A stretch of 19,207 nt of DNA from positions 1-19,207 of the forward strand of contig DXDC01000410.1 of the NCBI GenBank assembly GCA_019115685.1. The letters run 5' to 3'. The position numbers and the translations under genes were made by a program. Within the stretch, counting starts at the first letter, position 1, and each line of letters begins with the position of its first letter. This document shows positions 6,764 to 13,305 of this stretch, one piece after another. This DNA is from Candidatus Agrococcus pullicola. Lineage in GTDB: Bacteria > Actinomycetota > Actinomycetes > Actinomycetales > Microbacteriaceae. The notes beneath the pieces are model-generated. The model searched no databases, was not told the origin of the DNA, and worked only from the letters and a program-made list of their open reading frames with translations.

Positions 6764-7417
6764 ATGCGCATCCTCGTAACAGGTTTCGAGGCGTTCGGAG
6801 ACGACACCGAGAACGCCAGCATCACGTCGGTCAACATGCTCGATGGGCGATGGTCCGACGACAGCGTGCAACTCGTGACGGGAGCGTTGCCCGTCGCGTT
6901 CGGGACTGCCGGCACCGTGCTGCACGAACTCGTCGCCCGGTACAGACCCGATGCTGTCATCGCGGTCGGAGAGGCGGGCGGCCGCACGTCAGTGACCCCC
7001 GAGTCGCGAGCGGTGAACGACATGGACGCGCGCATCCCCGACAACGCCGGACTGCAGCCGCGAGCGCAGGAAATCTTCGAGGGCGGCCAGAAGTTCCGCG
7101 AGTCGACGCTCGATGTCGAAGCGATTGCAGATGCCGTCCGCGGCGCCGGTGTCGCGAGCGACGTCAGCGACGATGCGGGCAGGTTCGTCTGCAACTACAT
7201 CGCCTACCTCGTCGCCGGCCTGGAAGTACCGGGCACATTCATCCACGTACCGGCTGTGCGTTCCGAGGGCGCGGCGAGCACGGGTGCCGAAACCGACCCC
7301 GGTGCGACCCCCGCGACGTCCGAGCTCGGTTTCGAGGATCTCGCCAAGGCACTCGAAGCGGCGGTGCATGAGACAGTGCAGCAACTGCAATCCGGGAGTC
7401 TGGCCGCGACGGCGTAG
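6764..7417 (+). CDS. pcp: Pyroglutamyl-peptidase I (pyrrolidone-carboxylate peptidase)
   Basis: This cytoplasmic cysteine peptidase (family C15) removes N-terminal pyroglutamate from peptides. The 217-residue length matches the family (about 200-220). It begins with the diagnostic MRILVTGFEAFG and carries the full catalytic set: Glu80 in TPESRAVN, Cys143 in RFVCNYIAYL and His161 in TFIHVP. The motif GEAGGR near residue 70 is also typical. The ATG at 6764 fits the family start MRILVTGF; an ATG at 6755 would add three residues and cannot be excluded. It appears monocistronic, with its own hairpin terminator 14 bases after the stop. It fits a peptide-scavenging lifestyle. Confidence 0.95.
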   Translation: MRILVTGFEAFGDDTENASITSVNMLDGRWSDDSVQLVTGALPVAFGTAGTVLHELVARYRPDAVIAVGEAGGRTSVTPESRAVNDMDARIPDNAGLQPRAQEIFEGGQKFRESTLDVEAIADAVRGAGVASDVSDDAGRFVCNYIAYLVAGLEVPGTFIHVPAVRSEGAASTGAETDPGATPATSELGFEDLAKALEAAVHETVQQLQSGSLAATA

Positions 7418-7431
7418 TGTCTCGTCCTCTG

Positions 7432-7446
7432 GGCTGACGCTCAGCC
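7432..7446 (+). terminator. Hairpin terminator after pcp
   Basis: GGCTGA (7432-7437) and TCAGCC (7441-7446) form a perfect 6-bp stem with a 3-base loop, followed directly by TTTC. It lies 14 bases after the pcp stop. Confidence 0.55.
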
Positions 7447-7465
7447 TTTCCCGGTGTGGAGCGTG

Positions 7466-7471
7466 CATGCT
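7466..7471 (+). promoter_or_regulatory. -10-like box of the LURP-one gene, leaderless type
   Basis: CATGCT is followed by six bases and the ATG at 7478. The hexamer is a poor match to TATAAT and is proposed mainly because of its spacing, which repeats that of the stronger examples in this window. Confidence 0.25.
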
Positions 7472-7477
7472 GGCCGT

Positions 7478-8050
7478 ATGGAGCAGAATGGGCCCTCGTC
7501 CCTCCTCGATCACGACACGATGATCATGCAGCAGCGGACGAACTTCATGTCGAATGATTTCGACATTCTCGACGAGCACGAGAGGGTCATCGGTCACGTC
7601 GCCACGGGCGGTTCCGCGGCCGGCAGATTCTTCATGGGCAGTCGCGAACTGACGCTGCAGGATCTCGACGGGACGCCACTCGCAGTCGTCACCGATCCGG
7701 TCAACTTCGGCTTCGACAAGTTCGAGGTTCACCTCAGCGACGGCTCACTGCTGGCGAATGTGCGCAAACGGTTCACGTTCATTCACAAACGGGTCGACGT
7801 GGAGGTCGTCGACGGCCCGGTCATCGAATTGCACGGCAAGCTGTTCGACTTCGACATCCAATTCTCGATCGATGGGCACACGGTCGCCGAAGCAACGAGG
7901 AAGTGGGCGGGCTTCGGCCGAGGCTTTCTCGGGCACAGCCGCTATGCGCTGCTCTTCAGTGTGCCGACGCCTCCCGCTGCGAAGCTCGCACTCATCGGCG
8001 GGATGCTCGCCCTGGATCTCATCCGGGCCAAGGACAGCAAGAACAACTAG
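7478..8050 (+). CDS. LURP-one-related (tubby/scramblase-like fold) protein
   Basis: The protein has 190 residues from the ATG at 7478. Its pattern is that of the LURP-one-related/DUF567 family: a repeated beta-strand layout with FDILDEHERVIGHV near the N-terminus, RELTLQDLDGTPLAVV, FDKFEVHLSDGSLLANVRKRFTF and ELHGKLFDFDIQFSIDGHTVAEATRKW. These proteins share a 12-strand barrel around a central helix with tubby and phospholipid scramblases; their bacterial role is unknown. The C-terminal hydrophobic stretch (about 168-182) matches the family's central helix. No signal peptide is seen. An alternative GTG start at 7454 would add eight residues. The last four bases overlap the stop of the convergent MerR gene. 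Confidence 0.8.
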   Translation: MEQNGPSSLLDHDTMIMQQRTNFMSNDFDILDEHERVIGHVATGGSAAGRFFMGSRELTLQDLDGTPLAVVTDPVNFGFDKFEVHLSDGSLLANVRKRFTFIHKRVDVEVVDGPVIELHGKLFDFDIQFSIDGHTVAEATRKWAGFGRGFLGHSRYALLFSVPTPPAAKLALIGGMLALDLIRAKDSKNN

Positions 8051-8058
8051 CTGTTGTT
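8042..8058. repeat. Short inverted repeat at overlapping convergent stops
   Basis: AACAAC (8042-8047) and GTTGTT (8053-8058) flank five bases containing both stop codons. The stem is short and AT-rich, so it is at best a weak bidirectional terminator. Confidence 0.25.
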
Positions 8059-8469
8059 GGTCATGAGGCTGTCGGCGCGACCGGCTTGGTGATTCGCAGA
8101 CCAGTCCTTCGAAGCGTATTTCGTGCAGTCCGAGCATCGAGTGAGGAAGTCGTGCGTGCAGCCGATGACATGTTCGAGAAACTTCTCCGCGTCTTCCAGT
8201 TGAGCTCGCTGTAAGCGGATCCACCGCAGTCTCAGATCGATGATCTCGGCACGTCCCTCTTCGTCCCTGTGCAGCACCAGCCGTATCTCGGCAAGGCTCA
8301 TGCCGACACTCTGGCAGGACTGAACGATGCGAAGACGGCGGATGTGTTCCTCCGTGTAGATCCGATGGCCCGATTCGGCACGGTCGGGCACGACGACCCC
8401 CATGTCGTGCCAGTGCCGTAGCACGTGAACGTCGACGCCGACCCGTTTGGCAACCTCCCCGATCTTCAA
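8047..8469 (-). CDS. MerR-family transcriptional regulator with C-terminal Cys cluster
   Basis: The 140-residue protein opens with the canonical MerR DNA-binding domain: KIGEVAKRVGVDVHVLRHWHDMG, then GHRIYTEEHIRRL (about 2-46). A dimerisation helix follows (about 75-101). The tail CTHDFLTRCSDC holds Cys104, Cys112 and Cys115 (C-X7-C-X2-C), a possible metal, iron-sulfur or redox sensor; another Cys is at 52. The start is the TTG at 8469, because AAGGAGGAG stands 6-7 bases upstream on the minus strand and the MerR motif begins at once; longer in-frame openings have no ribosome site and would run through the palindrome. It is divergent from the alpha/beta hydrolase, whose promoter carries an ideal MerR operator, so it should activate that gene and perhaps repress itself. 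The inducer is unknown. Confidence 0.9.
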   Translation of the reverse strand: MKIGEVAKRVGVDVHVLRHWHDMGVVVPDRAESGHRIYTEEHIRRLRIVQSCQSVGMSLAEIRLVLHRDEEGRAEIIDLRLRWIRLQRAQLEDAEKFLEHVIGCTHDFLTRCSDCTKYASKDWSANHQAGRADSLMTNNS

Positions 8470-8488
8470 GGACGCTCCTCCTTCCGCC

Positions 8489-8519
8489 TTGACCTCAGGT
8501 CGACCTGAGGTTCTAGTGT
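8489..8519 (+). promoter_or_regulatory. MerR-type promoter with 19-bp spacer, leaderless
   Basis: The -35 TTGACC (8489-8494) and the -10 TAGTGT (8514-8519) are separated by 19 bases, longer than the optimal 17, as in promoters that MerR proteins activate by DNA distortion. Six bases (TGTCCC) then separate the -10 from the ATG at 8526, so the hydrolase mRNA should be leaderless. Confidence 0.8.
8492..8511. promoter_or_regulatory. Perfect 20-bp palindromic MerR operator
   Basis: ACCTCAGGTC (8492-8501) and GACCTGAGGT (8502-8511) are perfect inverted halves. The palindrome lies inside the -35/-10 spacer of the hydrolase promoter and overlaps the 5' flank of the regulator gene. The CCTCA...TGAGG outer arms resemble sites of SoxR-like MerR proteins. 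Confidence 0.85.
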
Positions 8520-8525
8520 TGTCCC

Positions 8526-9398
8526 ATGCTGACACACGAGCCGTTGCTGCCTGAATCGATTCCCGTCGTTGTTGACGGGACATCCATCGCCACACGGATT
8601 CTGGCGCCTGCGGGCCCCGCGATCGGCGACGTTGTCCTGTGTCACGGCACGCCATGGTCCGCGCAGGTCTGGGGCGGTGTCGCGCGTGAGTTGAGTCGGT
8701 ACTATCGGGTATTCCTCTGGGACATGCCAGGTTATGGTGACTCGGAGAAGGGGCCGACAGTGGCGACTGACCTGCCGACGCAGGCGCAGCGTCTGGTCTC
8801 ACTTATACAGATCTGGGGTGTTCAACGGCCTCATGTGGTCGCGCACGATATCGGCGGCGCAGTCGCTCTCAGAGCGCACCTGTTGCACGGGATCGAGTAC
8901 GCCGATTTGTTCCTGTGGGATGTCGTCACGCTCGACCCGTGGGGGTCGCCTTTCTTCCAGCTGGTGGCGGAAAACGCAGACGTCTTCGCCCAGCTTCCTG
9001 CGAATCTCCACGCCGCGCTGGTGAAGGAATACATTGTCGGCGCTGCCGCGCGGAATCTGTCAGCGCGGGACATTGATGCACTTGCATCTCCCTGGCTGGA
9101 CTCCACCGGCCAGCTGGCGTTCTACCAACAGATCGCCGCGCTCAGCGCTGCCGACACCCGCCCGGTAGCAGAGGCTCTGGCCGACACGCGCTGCCCGACG
9201 CGCATCGGCTGGGGCCGAGACGATCCCTGGATTCCCCTTCGGCAGGCATACGAACTCCAGTCCAGGCTTCCTGGGTCCCCGGACGTCGTCGTGCTCGAGG
9301 GCGTGGGGCATCTGTCTCCCTACGAAGACCGCTCCGCGGTAGCCGCAGCTCTTCGCGAGTGGTTTGCGCGATTCCCGCAGAGCCCGGTCAGGGCGTAG
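8526..9398 (+). CDS. Alpha/beta hydrolase with Asp nucleophile (dehalogenase/epoxide-hydrolase type)
   Basis: The 290-residue protein has an alpha/beta hydrolase fold. HGTP (40-43) supplies the oxyanion region, the nucleophile elbow is AHDIGG with Asp108, a late acid is Asp232 or Asp233 in GRDDPWIP, and the catalytic His262 is in GVGHLSPYED. An Asp rather than Ser nucleophile, with HDxGG, places it with haloalkane dehalogenases, fluoroacetate dehalogenases and epoxide hydrolases rather than esterases. The substrate cannot be assigned; HDIGG instead of HDWG argues against a classical haloalkane dehalogenase. The cap domain is about 135-215. The ATG is 6 bases after the -10, and there is no ribosome binding site. 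It is under probable MerR control and ends two bases before the convergent threonine aldolase stop. Confidence 0.85.
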   Translation: MLTHEPLLPESIPVVVDGTSIATRILAPAGPAIGDVVLCHGTPWSAQVWGGVARELSRYYRVFLWDMPGYGDSEKGPTVATDLPTQAQRLVSLIQIWGVQRPHVVAHDIGGAVALRAHLLHGIEYADLFLWDVVTLDPWGSPFFQLVAENADVFAQLPANLHAALVKEYIVGAAARNLSARDIDALASPWLDSTGQLAFYQQIAALSAADTRPVAEALADTRCPTRIGWGRDDPWIPLRQAYELQSRLPGSPDVVVLEGVGHLSPYEDRSAVAAALREWFARFPQSPVRA

Positions 9399-9400
9399 GG

Positions 9401-10459
9401 CTAGGCCCCGGCAGCGTCCCGCACGAGCGCGGCGAACGCGTCGATGTCCTCTTCGCGAGTATCGAAGTTGCACATCCAGCGCACCTCGCGGGCAGCAGCG
9501 TCCCAGTCGTAGAAGAAGAAGTGCTCGCGTACGCGATCGGCGACGCCTTCCGGCAATCGCGCGAACACGCCGTTCGCCTGCGAGAGTTGCGCGAACTCGA
9601 CACCGTCGACTCCTTCGAGAGCGCTTCGCAAACGGGCCGCCATCGCGTTCGCGTGCGAGGCGTTCCGATGCCACAGGTCGCCGCCGTAGAGCGCGACGAG
9701 CTGCGCCGAGATGAACCGCATCTTCGAGGCCAACTGCATGTTCATCTTGCGCAGATACACCAGACCGTCGGGCACGCGGTCCGACAGCACGACAACGGCT
9801 TCGGCTCCCATCGCTCCGTTCTTGGTGCCACCCAGCGAGAGGATGTCGACCCCCGCATCCGTCGTGAACTCGGCGAAGCCGCTCTCCAGCGCGACCGCCG
9901 CGTTCGGCAACCTGGCGCCGTCGACGTGCAGCAGCATCCCGTGATCGTGCGCGTGGTCGGCGAGCGCGCGGATCTCGTCAGCCGTGTAGAGCGTGCCGAG
10001 CTCGGTCGATTGGGTGATCGAAACCGTCAGCGGCTGGGCGCGATGCTCATCACCCCAGCCCCACGCCTCCCGGTCGACGAGCTCTGGGGTGAGTTTGCCG
10101 TCCGGTGTCGGCACTGTCAGGAGCTTCATGGCGCCGACCCGCTCCGGGGCGCCGCACTCGTCGACGTGGATGTGTGCGGTCGACGCCGCTACGACCGCGC
10201 CCCAGCGGGGAAGCGTCGCCTGCAGTGCGATGACGTTCGCCCCCGTACCGTTGAAGACGGGGTACCCCTGCGCGGCGGGTCCGAAGTGCTGGCGCAGCAC
10301 ATCCTGCAGCCGCTCCGTGTACGCATCGTTGCCGTAGGCGGACTGATGTCCGTCGTTGGCCGCTGCGATGGCCTCGAGGATTTCGGGATGCACACCGGAG
10401 TAGTTGTCTGAAGCAAAGCCGCGGAGGTTGACGTTATGAATCTGCACCAGTCCATTCAA
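9401..10459 (-). CDS. Low-specificity L-threonine aldolase-type PLP enzyme (beta-eliminating lyase family)
   Basis: The 352-residue fold-type I PLP enzyme is expected to cleave threonine or other beta-hydroxy amino acids into glycine and an aldehyde. Visible family features are RGFASDNYSGVHPEI near the start (13-27), FNGTGANV (69-76) for cofactor phosphate contacts, HVDGAR (178-183) with Asp180 for the pyridine nitrogen, and SLGGTKNG with Lys213 forming the Schiff base. The start is the TTG at 10459; a GTG at 10447 is also possible, and neither has a strong ribosome site. The gene begins 16 bases after the metQ stop, so it is probably the last gene of the metNIQ operon. Related family members act on other amino acids, so the exact substrate is open. 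Confidence 0.85.
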   Translation of the reverse strand: MNGLVQIHNVNLRGFASDNYSGVHPEILEAIAAANDGHQSAYGNDAYTERLQDVLRQHFGPAAQGYPVFNGTGANVIALQATLPRWGAVVAASTAHIHVDECGAPERVGAMKLLTVPTPDGKLTPELVDREAWGWGDEHRAQPLTVSITQSTELGTLYTADEIRALADHAHDHGMLLHVDGARLPNAAVALESGFAEFTTDAGVDILSLGGTKNGAMGAEAVVVLSDRVPDGLVYLRKMNMQLASKMRFISAQLVALYGGDLWHRNASHANAMAARLRSALEGVDGVEFAQLSQANGVFARLPEGVADRVREHFFFYDWDAAAREVRWMCNFDTREEDIDAFAALVRDAAGA

Positions 10460-10475
10460 TCACCGCGGAGCAGCA

Positions 10476-11294
10476 CTACTCGCCGGTCGCGGGGATGATC
10501 AGCCCTTCCCAGTTCTCGTTGATGAAGTCCGCGGTCTCCTGCGAGGTCAGCAGCTCGAACAGCGTCTGCAGTGCGGGGTCGTCGGCGAGATCGGACGTCG
10601 TGACGAGAGCGTTGTAGTAGTCGGAGTCTTCGGTCTCTGTCAGGATCGCCGTCTCTGCCGTGAGGCCGGCGGGAATTGCGAAGGCCGCCGTCACGAACGC
10701 CACGTCAGCGTCGTCGAGTGCGAGCGGCAGAGTCGCATTCTCCACTTCGAGGAATTCGAAACCGCGCGGGTTCGAAGTCACGCCATCGAGGTTGTGCATG
10801 TCGTCCGTCGCTTCGATGAGGCCGGCAGCTGCGAGCATCTTCAGGGCCCGACCTTCGTTCGTCGGGTCGTTCGGAACAGCGATGGTCGCGCCATCGGGCA
10901 GATCGTCGAAACTGGTGTACTCGCGCGAGTGGAACGCGGCAGCGGGCAGATACACGTCACCGATCGAAACGAGGTCGCCGCCGGCCTGCTCGTTGTAGGT
11001 GTCCATGAAGTCGGTGTTCTGGAAGAGGTTGGCCTCGGTCGAACCGTCCGTGAGCGCAGGGTTCGGCGTGTTGTAGTCGTTGAACTCGACGTACTCGATG
11101 CTGAGGCCGGCTTCTTCGGCGAGATTCTCGTCGACGAACTGCAGCATGTCGCCGGCCGGCACGGGTAGCGCGCCGACGCGGATCGTCTCGAGCTCGTCGC
11201 CGCCGTCCGCTCCGCTCGAGCAGGCGGCGAGTGCGATAACGGCAGCGGATGCGGTGATCGCCGTGGCGATGCGGCGCAGGTTGCGCTTGGTCAT
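10476..11294 (-). CDS. metQ: Methionine ABC transporter substrate-binding lipoprotein, MetQ (NlpA) family
   Basis: This 272-residue NlpA/MetQ family lipoprotein binds methionine at the cell surface and delivers it to MetNI. The signal peptide (TKRNLRR then ITASAAVIALAAC) has lipobox ALAAC with Cys25. Family motifs include TIRVGALPVPAGDMLQFV, LFQNTDFMDTYNEQ, IAVPNDPTNEGRAL and LALDDADVAFV. AAGGAGA precedes the ATG by 8 bases. The stop of metI overlaps as ATGA, so translation is coupled. Methionine is the usual ligand, but the family also includes proteins for other amino acids or dipeptides, so specificity is inferred from the complete metNIQ set. Confidence 0.92.
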   Translation of the reverse strand: MTKRNLRRIATAITASAAVIALAACSSGADGGDELETIRVGALPVPAGDMLQFVDENLAEEAGLSIEYVEFNDYNTPNPALTDGSTEANLFQNTDFMDTYNEQAGGDLVSIGDVYLPAAAFHSREYTSFDDLPDGATIAVPNDPTNEGRALKMLAAAGLIEATDDMHNLDGVTSNPRGFEFLEVENATLPLALDDADVAFVTAAFAIPAGLTAETAILTETEDSDYYNALVTTSDLADDPALQTLFELLTSQETADFINENWEGLIIPATGE

Positions 11295-12109
11295 TTCCGG
11301 TCTCCTTCTACAGAGGTGTCAGTTGGTGTTTCGTGGGGGATGTTCGCTTCGGATGCCAGGAGCGCATCCTGGGCATCGCGTTGGCGTCCGAACCAGCGTC
11401 GTCGCGGGACGGGGAGGCCGTAGTGCTTTGCGAGAGCGGTCAGAACGCCCTGAATCGCTTGCACCAATACGAACAGAATCAGAATCACGAAGACGATGTG
11501 CACCCACGAGTAGCGCTGTTGCCCGTAGGTGACGGCCACTTGGCCGAGTCCGCCGCCGCCGACTACACCAACCATCGCTGAGAAGTTGATGATCGATGTG
11601 AGTGTCGTCGCCGAGCCGAGGATGATGCTGGGCGTTGCCTGCGGCATGATCACGCGGCGTACCGTCAGCCAGCGCGAGGCGCCCAGTGACTCTGCCGCTT
11701 CGAACAGGCCGGGGTCGACTTCACGGATGGCGATCTCGACGATGCGGACGAAGAATGGAATCGCGACGACGGTGAGCGGCAGGATGGCCGGGCCGGTTCC
11801 GACGAAGCTGCCCAGGAGTGCGCGCGTCACGGGAATCAACGCGATCATCAGTACGATGAACGGCACCGACCGCCCCAGGTTCACGATGAACGTGATCGTG
11901 TGGTGTAGCGTGGCGCCGAGCCAGCGCTGCCCGAACGGGGCTTCGAGGAAACGCCCCTTCTCCGTGCCGACCACCACGATGCCCAACGGGAGCCCGACGA
12001 TGAGGGTGATGATCATGGCGATACCGACCATGTAGATGGTCTCCCAGGTGCCGGCGAGCAGGGTCCAGAACAGCTCGGGCCAGAATTCGGGGGAGGTGAT
12101 GTCGATCAT
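11291..12109 (-). CDS. metI: Methionine ABC transporter permease MetI
   Basis: This 272-residue integral membrane subunit pairs as a dimer with MetN. About five transmembrane segments lie between residues 18 and 220. The EAA loop that docks on the ATPase reads EAAESLGASRWLTVRRVIMP (144-163). The sequence GLGQVAVTYGQQRY near residue 197 is typical of MetI. It is longer than the ~217-residue E. coli protein because of N-terminal residues and a charged cytoplasmic tail of about 45 residues (HYGLPVPRRRW onward). The start is the ATG at 12109, with AGGAGG seven bases upstream. It overlaps metN and metQ by four bases each. Confidence 0.93.
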   Translation of the reverse strand: MIDITSPEFWPELFWTLLAGTWETIYMVGIAMIITLIVGLPLGIVVVGTEKGRFLEAPFGQRWLGATLHHTITFIVNLGRSVPFIVLMIALIPVTRALLGSFVGTGPAILPLTVVAIPFFVRIVEIAIREVDPGLFEAAESLGASRWLTVRRVIMPQATPSIILGSATTLTSIINFSAMVGVVGGGGLGQVAVTYGQQRYSWVHIVFVILILFVLVQAIQGVLTALAKHYGLPVPRRRWFGRQRDAQDALLASEANIPHETPTDTSVEGDRK

Positions 12110-13131
12110 CGTGCGTCCTCCTGGACGATCCAAGCCGTGATGCCAGGGCGACTGACAGCGTCCACGACCCGCTGCGCCTGCTCATCCCCACCGGGAACGG
12201 CGAGTCTTGTGCGGCCCATCTGGCGACTGTTGACGGTTTCCATCGCGGCACCGAGGATCGACAGGTCGAGATCGAGTGCGCGTGCGGTTCGCGCGATGAC
12301 CGCGTTGTTCGAGTCCAGCCCCGAGTAGGTGATGTCGACGACGGAGTTGCCCGGTGCGGGTGGATGCTCGCCGACCGGGAAGAGTTGCTGGCTGACTCGG
12401 CTCGCTCGCGTGCCGATCAATGCTTCGAGCGTGCCGGATTCGATGACGCGGCCGTGCTCCATGAGCGCGGTCGAGTCGCAGATGCGTTTGACGACATCCA
12501 TTTCGTGCGTGATGAGCATGACCGTGAGCCCCAGCTCGCGGGAGAGCCGCTTGATGAGGTCGAGGATCTGTCGCGTCGTTTCGGGATCGAGTGCACTGGT
12601 CGCTTCGTCGCTTAGCAGGATGCGCGGCTCGGACGCCAGGGCTCGTGCGATGCCGACGCGCTGGCGTTGACCACCCGAGAGCTGGGCCGGGCGGTCGTCT
12701 GCGCGGTGCGCGAGGCCGACGAGGTCGAGCATCTCCAGTGCTTTGGGTCGTCTTCGGGAACGTGGAGTGCCGGTCGCTTCGAGTGCGAATTCAACGTTCT
12801 GTGCGACCGTGCGGTTGCCCACGAGGTTGAAGTGCTGGAACACCATGCCGATGTCGTGCCTCGCCTTGGCGAGTGCAGCCCCGGCAATCCCCGGCCCTGC
12901 AGTGCCGCGCGGGTCGGCATTCGAAATCGTCTGGTCGTTGACCCGGACGCGCCCGGCGTCGGGGCGGTCGAGGGCGTTGACCATGCGCAGCAGCGTCGAT
13001 TTACCGGCGCCGGATTGGCCGACGACGCCGAAAATGCTGCCGGCAGGGACGTGCAGTGATACGTCCTGCAGTGCAGTGACAGCGTTCGGGCCCGTGCCAA
13101 AGACACGGGAAACGTGCTCGATATCGATCAA
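12106..13131 (-). CDS. metN: Methionine ABC transporter ATP-binding protein MetN
   Basis: The protein has 341 residues from the TTG at 13131, matching the 343 residues of E. coli MetN. The nucleotide-binding domain shows Walker A GQSGAGKST (38-46), Q-loop VFQHFNL (Gln99), signature LSGGQ (151-155), Walker B ILLSDEAT (171-178) and His209 in LITHEMDVV. The C-terminal NIL/ACT-like domain (about 262-341) is the methionine sensor that causes trans-inhibition in MetN, so import is probably self-limiting. A 14-residue Gly/Ala-rich insertion lies between about 72 and 86. CAGGAG five bases upstream supports the TTG start; longer in-frame starts would run into the leader. It is first gene of metN-metI-metQ-aldolase. 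Confidence 0.94.
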   Translation of the reverse strand: MIDIEHVSRVFGTGPNAVTALQDVSLHVPAGSIFGVVGQSGAGKSTLLRMVNALDRPDAGRVRVNDQTISNADPRGTAGPGIAGAALAKARHDIGMVFQHFNLVGNRTVAQNVEFALEATGTPRSRRRPKALEMLDLVGLAHRADDRPAQLSGGQRQRVGIARALASEPRILLSDEATSALDPETTRQILDLIKRLSRELGLTVMLITHEMDVVKRICDSTALMEHGRVIESGTLEALIGTRASRVSQQLFPVGEHPPAPGNSVVDITYSGLDSNNAVIARTARALDLDLSILGAAMETVNSRQMGRTRLAVPGGDEQAQRVVDAVSRPGITAWIVQEDAR

Positions 13132-13143
13132 GGGAACTCCTGA

Positions 13144-13161
13144 AGCAGTGCCGCAACTGCT
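13144..13161 (-). promoter_or_regulatory. Stem-loop abutting the metN ribosome binding site
   Basis: On the minus-strand transcript AGCAGT and ACTGCT form a perfect 6-bp stem with a 6-base loop, ending one base before the CAGGAG ribosome site (13142-13137). It could influence metN translation. It does not match any SAM riboswitch class I can recognise. Confidence 0.35.
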
Positions 13162-13208
13162 CGACGGCGGAATAACTGCAGCTGCCAGTCTCTCGTATGT
13201 TGCACGCC

Positions 13209-13227
13209 AACGCACAATTATTGCGTT
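13209..13227. promoter_or_regulatory. Inverted repeat AACGCA-N7-TGCGTT, candidate metNIQ operator
   Basis: Perfect 6-bp arms (13209-13214 and 13222-13227) flank an AT-rich 7-base centre. It lies about 80 bases upstream of metN and 80 bases upstream of the divergent arsR-type gene. No known methionine-repressor consensus was matched by eye. The 174-base gap 13132-13305 otherwise holds the metN stem-loop and the ArsR promoter. Confidence 0.35.
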
Positions 13228-13269
13228 TCGTGACGGTCAGGTGCGGCTCGGGCGAGTGAGAATCACGGG

Positions 13270-13299
13270 TTGATATATCGGTATTTACCTATGTATTCT
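13270..13299 (+). promoter_or_regulatory. Promoter of the ArsR-SRPBCC operon, leaderless
   Basis: TTGATA (13270-13275) and TATTCT (13294-13299) are separated by 18 bases, and six bases (GGAGTT) follow before the ATG at 13306. Both hexamers are close to consensus. The GGAG in these six bases is too close to the ATG to be a normal ribosome site. Confidence 0.7.
13277..13292. promoter_or_regulatory. Imperfect palindrome in the promoter spacer, candidate ArsR operator
   Basis: GGTA-TT-TACC (13280-13289), with outer AT pairs, forms an imperfect 16-bp dyad between the -35 and -10. ArsR-family repressors bind AT-rich dyads in this position, so autorepression is likely. Confidence 0.45.
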
Positions 13300-13305
13300 G
13301 GAGTT

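Noticed and set aside
9359..10411. 350-codon plus-strand open frame over the threonine aldolase
   Set aside because: It is antisense to a gene with a full PLP-enzyme motif set; its own translation is Arg/Val-rich without motifs.
13132..13269. SAM riboswitch in the metN leader
   Set aside because: None of the conserved core elements of SAM classes that I know could be located; only a short stem-loop and a dyad are visible.
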